The notes beneath the pieces are model-generated. The model was given only the letters and a program-made list of their open reading frames with translations. It was not told where the DNA came from and did not search any database. Of a stretch of DNA of 34,615 nt, positions 30,543-34,615 are shown piece by piece. The stretch is from Candidatus Altimarinota bacterium (lineage in GTDB: Bacteria; Patescibacteriota; Gracilibacteria; BD1-5; UBA2023): assembly GCA_028277205.1 (NCBI GenBank), contig JANQGT010000030.1, positions 1 to 34,615 on the forward strand, given 5' to 3'. A program made the translations under genes and the position numbers. The stretch's first letter is position 1. Each line of letters starts with the position of its first letter.

Positions 30543-31622
30543 ATGATGCACTGAAACACCACACCAAAGACGAGCATCCACGATGAGGCGGGTATGCGGG
30601 ACATACTCGTATGAGCAGGGGAAAAACCGTACCGTCTCGCGCAGATATACGCCGAGTTTTACAAAAATAACAAGACGGATTTTTCCGAGTATACGACGAT
30701 ACCGCTCTGACTTCGCAGTGCGCTGTCGGAGCATGTGGATACGCAGTCATTGTCCGTCGAGACCATACAAACGTCTGACGACGATCAGACGACCAAAATC
30801 CTTTTTGCTACCACAGACGACAAAAAAATCGAGTCGGTCATCATGCGCCATCTCTCGGGACGCACGACGCTCTGCGTCTCGTGTCAGGCGGGCTGTCCGA
30901 TGGCGTGTGTGTTTTGCGCGACGGGAAAGCTGGGACTCGAAAAAAATCTCTCGGCGTGAGAGATTCTTGATCAGGTGGCATTTGCAAAAGAGGTGCTGCG
31001 CGAGGAGGGACGAGAGCTGCGAAATATCGTCTTTATGGGTATGGGCGAGCCATTTCTAAACTATGCGAATGTATCGTCTGCTATCCGCATCCTGACCGAT
31101 CAGAAAAAATGGGATTTTTCGAGTCGGCGTGTGACGGTGTCCACATGCGGCATCGTCCCGAAAATTCGCGAGATCGCCCGGGATTTTCCGCAGGTGAGCC
31201 TCGCGATATCGCTACATGCGCCGGATGATGAGACGCGTCGCGCCATCATGCCGGTCAATCATACCTATCCCGTCGCCGATCTCATGGATTCACTCGACGA
31301 ATACGTACAGATGACAAACAAGCGCGTGTTTTACGAATACATCATGATCGCGGGGGTGACCGATCGCCTGGAGCTTGCGCCGATGCTTGCCGAGCTTTTG
31401 CGCGGTCGGCTCGCGCATGTGAATTTCATCCCCTACAATCCAGGTGAGGGCATCATGGGACGCGGGCATCGTCCGTCCAGCCGTCTCATCATCGAAAAAT
31501 TTCAGCGGACACTGGAGCGAGCGGGCGTGCCCTCCACAGTGCGCCATACGATGGGTGACGACATCGCGGCGGCATGCGGTCAGCTGGCACGAAAAGAAAC
31601 GATGTCCCGTACTCTCGCATAG
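30543..31622 (+). CDS. rlmN: 23S rRNA/tRNA adenine-C2 methyltransferase RlmN (radical SAM)
   Basis: [18 protein letters not shown]...[29 protein letters not shown][UGA=G]EILDQV...[14 protein letters not shown]...[14 protein letters not shown]...[19 protein letters not shown]. Confidence 0.95.
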
Positions 31623-31708
31623 CTACAGAGTGCATGAAATCCTCTCCGACTCCATGGTCGGGGAGGACTGAAGCATAGGCAAATACATACGTCAGGGGAT
31701 ATTTTTTC

Positions 31709-31736
31709 TTGACTTTAAAATTAGCACGTATACACT
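31709..31736 (+). promoter_or_regulatory. groESL promoter
   Basis: TTGACT - 16 bp - TACACT. Confidence 0.6.
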
Positions 31737-31747
31737 GTGAGTGCGAG
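31721..31747. promoter_or_regulatory. Degenerate CIRCE (HrcA operator)
   Basis: TTAGCACGT-N9-GAGTGCGAG versus consensus TTAGCACTC-N9-GAGTGCTAA; overlaps the groESL promoter. Confidence 0.75.
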
Positions 31748-31775
31748 GTTTTTTATCCATAATTCATGAAAATCC

Positions 31776-32078
31776 ATGCAGATACAGCCTCTCTCCGATC
31801 GCGTCCTCCTGAGGGGAATCGCTCCCGAGAACGTGACTAAAAGCGGTATCGTCCTCCCGTCGAAAGGCAAAGACGACGTGCCGAATATGTACGAAGTCGT
31901 CGCCGTCGGTTCCGGAAAGGAAGTCGACGGAACAATCCGTCCGATAGAGCTCTCGCAGGGTGATAAGGTCCTAGTCGCGAAATACGCGGGCGACGATATC
32001 GAGCTCGACGACGAGTCCGGCACCAAGCAAAAATACAAAATCGTCGGCGCCGAGTATGTACTCGCGAAATTTTCATAG
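31776..32078 (+). CDS. groES: Co-chaperonin GroES
   Basis: MQIQPLSDRVLLRGIAPENVTKSGIVLPSKGKD...YEVVAVGSGKE...GDKVLVAKYAGDDIELD. Confidence 0.95.
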   Translation: MQIQPLSDRVLLRGIAPENVTKSGIVLPSKGKDDVPNMYEVVAVGSGKEVDGTIRPIELSQGDKVLVAKYAGDDIELDDESGTKQKYKIVGAEYVLAKFS

Positions 32079-32109
32079 TTTTTTCTCTCATTTCTAACTC
32101 CTATACGCT

Positions 32110-33759
32110 ATGGCAAAACAGGTTATTTTTTCAGACGATGCCCGCCTCAAGATGTTTGCGGGTATGGAAACGGTGGCTCGCACCGTCATCGCGACCATCG
32201 GTCCGAAAGGGCGAAACGCCATTTTCAGTAAAGGATACGGTGCTCCGCAAGTGACCAACGACGGAGTGACGATCGCAAAAGAAATCGAGCTCGAGGATAA
32301 AGTCGAGAGCCTCGGAGCCGAGCTCATAAAAGAAGCGGCGACCAAGACAAACGACGCCGCCGGAGACGGTACGTCCACCGCCACGCTTTTGACGTATGCG
32401 ATGGTAAAGGAGGGACTCCGAGAGATCCGCTCCGGTATCAATGCCATAGAGCTCAAAAACGGCATGAAGCGTGCGGGTGCGTTGGTCTCCGACGAGCTCG
32501 CAAGCAATGCCAAGGACATCAACACAAAGGAAGAAATCGCCCAGGTCGCGACGATCTCCGCGCAGGATGCGGAGGTGGGACGGATCATCTCCGAGGCGAT
32601 GGAAAAAGTCGGAAAGGACGGCGTCATCACAGTCGAGGAGGGACAGACATTCGGACTGTCGGTAGAGGTGACAGAGGGAATGAAATTTGACAATGGATAT
32701 GTCTCTCCCTACATGGTGACAGACGCGGAGAAAATGGAAGCACGTCTCGAGGATGCGCATATCCTCATCACGGACAAAAAAGTCTCGTCCATGAAAGACA
32801 TTCTCCCGCTGCTCGAGCAGCTCGCGGCGTCGGGAAAACGCGAGATCGTCATCATCGCCGACGATGTCGAGGGAGATGCGCTTGCGGGCATTATTCTCAA
32901 TAAGCTCAAGGGCGTCCTGAATGTCCTCGCGGTCAAAGCACCGGGATTCGGTGATCGAAAAAAAGAGATGCTGCAGGATATCGCCGTGCTCACCGGAGCG
33001 ACGGTCATCACCGATACGCTCGGCTACAAACTGGAGGATGCGACCATAGAGCACCTCGGTCGCGCGAAGACCGTCGTGGCGAAAAAAGACGCGACGACCA
33101 TCATCGCCGGACAGGGCGACAAAGATATGATCAACCGACGTGTTGCTGAGATCCGCACACAGATCGATCAGACGAAGTCTGACTACGATCGCGAAAAGCT
33201 CGCCGAGCGCCTGGCAAAGCTGGCGGGTGGTATCGCCGTCGTAAAGGTCGGTGCAGCATCCGAAGTCGAAATGAAGGAAAAGAAACTGCGCATCGAGGAC
33301 GCGCTGAATGCGACGAAAGCCGCCGTCGAAGAGGGGATCGTCCCCGGCGGAGGTGTCGCACTGCTGAAAGCTGCCAAGACCCTCGAAGCGGCGGACTATG
33401 AAAACTCCGATCAGCGCATCGGTGCACTCATCGTCGCGCGTGCACTCTCGTATCCGGTGCGACAGATCGCGGAAAATGCCGGCAAGGAGGGAGCGGTCAT
33501 CGTCGATCATATCCTCGCGAGCGCGGATGTAAACTACGGGTACGATGCCGGATCGGATGCATTCGTGGATATGATCCAGACCGGAATCATCGATCCGAAA
33601 AAGGTGGCGCGCGCCGCACTGGAAAACGCCATTTCCATCTCCGGAATGTTTCTGACGACAGAGTCCGTCGTGGTGGAAATCCCCAAAAAGGAAGAGCACT
33701 CGCACGCAGGCGATATGTGAGGTATGGGGGGAATGTGAGGTATGGGCGGAATGTACTAA
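32110..33759 (+). CDS. groEL: Chaperonin GroEL
   Basis: Canonical GroEL; beyond the track stop, GDM[UGA]GMGGM[UGA]GMGGMY* gives the GGM-repeat tail; true stop TAA 33757-33759. Confidence 0.98.
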
Positions 33760-33779
33760 ATACCGACTCGTCTCGACTG

Positions 33780-33808
33780 AAAAACAGGATCGCAGGTCCT
33801 GTTTTTTT
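33780..33808 (+). terminator. Rho-independent terminator after groEL
   Basis: aaaaacagga-tcgcagg-tcctgttttttt. Confidence 0.85.
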
Positions 33809-33921
33809 ATGATGAGAATACTATATGGGACCCAGCTGGATAGGGTCTTTCAGGGGTGTATAAAATACTTGATTTATGAAAAATATGTGATGTAATTGAA
33901 ATAATAAACTTTATTATCACG

Positions 33922-34551
33922 ATGTTCATGCGCCAGCTCTCACACTCTTACGCTGATTCTTTTTCTAAAAATGCGGGCTGAAATTCAGAAAAACGCTTTA
34001 GACATGAAATCAAATGAGAATATGTATGGTGATGATTTTGATCAAATGCCGCACCACGCGCGCTGGTGATGGGAAGTAACGGCAAACCAAAACGAATGGA
34101 AATATCCGGCTCCGGCTGGAATGTGCGAGTTTCCAATAAAGCAGGACAGCAGCGTCAAATGAGACTCGTACGTACGTACAGATATGACGATGATTGTATC
34201 TGCGTGACCCTAGAAGGTACTGACTGAAAGACGATGGAAATACTCTGACGAGAAATGCCTGATGGAAAAATCGTAGATAAAAACGGCTTTATCGTGACGA
34301 TCACGCAGTGAGATAATCGAGATAAAGATATCGCAAGGGGTGATGTGGCACGCGTCAGAACAGTAAGCGCTGAGCAAGCACGCAAAGTTGTCGATGAACT
34401 CATGGATCGAGTAAATGCATGAAAAATGGCGCTATGAGATGTTGCGAGGCGGGTTGAGCAAATTATCAGAGAATGAAAACCGGGTTCGGGGGAGATTGCC
34501 AGGGCATTTCATCGAAGAATTCAGGGCATGCAGCAAAAAAAAGCAGCGTAG
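33922..34551 (+). CDS. Hypothetical protein, 209 aa, invisible without UGA=Gly
   Basis: MFMRQLSHSYADSFSKNAG[G]NSEKRFRHEIK[G]EYVW[GG]F[G]SNAAPRALVMGSNGKPKRMEISGSGWNVRVSNKAGQQRQMRLVRTYRYDDDCICVTLEGTD[G]KTMEIL[G]REMPDGKIVDKNGFIVTITQ[G]DN...GMQQKKAA*; about 11 UGAs; ends TAG. Confidence 0.75.
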
Positions 34552-34615
34552 AACGCCACTTTTCAAAAGAGAGTATAGAGAGCATATTTTTCTAGTCCAC
34601 CACTTTCGGTGCATA

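Noticed and set aside
32131-33705. 524-aa antisense ORF opposite groEL
   Set aside because: Antisense shadow of a strongly coding gene; no domain or start context.
33718-33738. UGA as selenocysteine or tryptophan (table 4)
   Set aside because: Conserved motifs require Gly (GGM tail, FGFG, LVGD, EEGLA), TGG codes for Trp normally, and UGA is too frequent for Sec.
1-34615. CRISPR array
   Set aside because: No regularly spaced short direct repeats; the 243-246 bp repeats are protein-coding and the 26-bp repeat has no spacers.

Overview
The window comes from a bacterium that reads UGA as glycine (translation table 25, used by the Gracilibacteria/BD1-5 and Absconditabacteria/SR1 group). Evidence: the GroEL GGM tail, the PBP FGFG motif, the RlmN, FolD and RNase HII motifs and a DUF1704-type EEGLA motif all need Gly exactly where TGA occurs, and every reconstructed gene ends at TAA or TAG. 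The supplied ORF track treats TGA as stop, so it fragments or hides many genes. I rebuilt them by reading through TGA. Recognisable host genes: hrcA, rnhB, a VOC protein, a class B PBP, a helicase-less PriA-like protein, a VirD4/HerA-like membrane ATPase, a cNMP-binding protein, pilT, radA, a prephenate dehydratase, folD, rlmN, groES-groEL with a degenerate CIRCE, and tRNA-Glu(UUC). Surface and accessory content: a 7TM membrane protein next to an ATP-grasp ligase::DUF1704-like HExxH peptidase fusion, a VirB2/TrbC-like pilin, an Fn3 protein with an LPDAG-type C-terminal anchor, and a prepilin-like protein carrying six Cys-rich repeats. A roughly 7-kb integrative element lies between tRNA-Glu and rlmN: serine recombinase, wHTH-phosphoribosyltransferase regulator, an uncharacterised protein, a secreted nuclease, a membrane protein, ImmA/IrrE, XRE and a KilAC-like protein. 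It also contains the decayed head of a second recombinase. All calls come from reading the sequence by eye; no database search was run.
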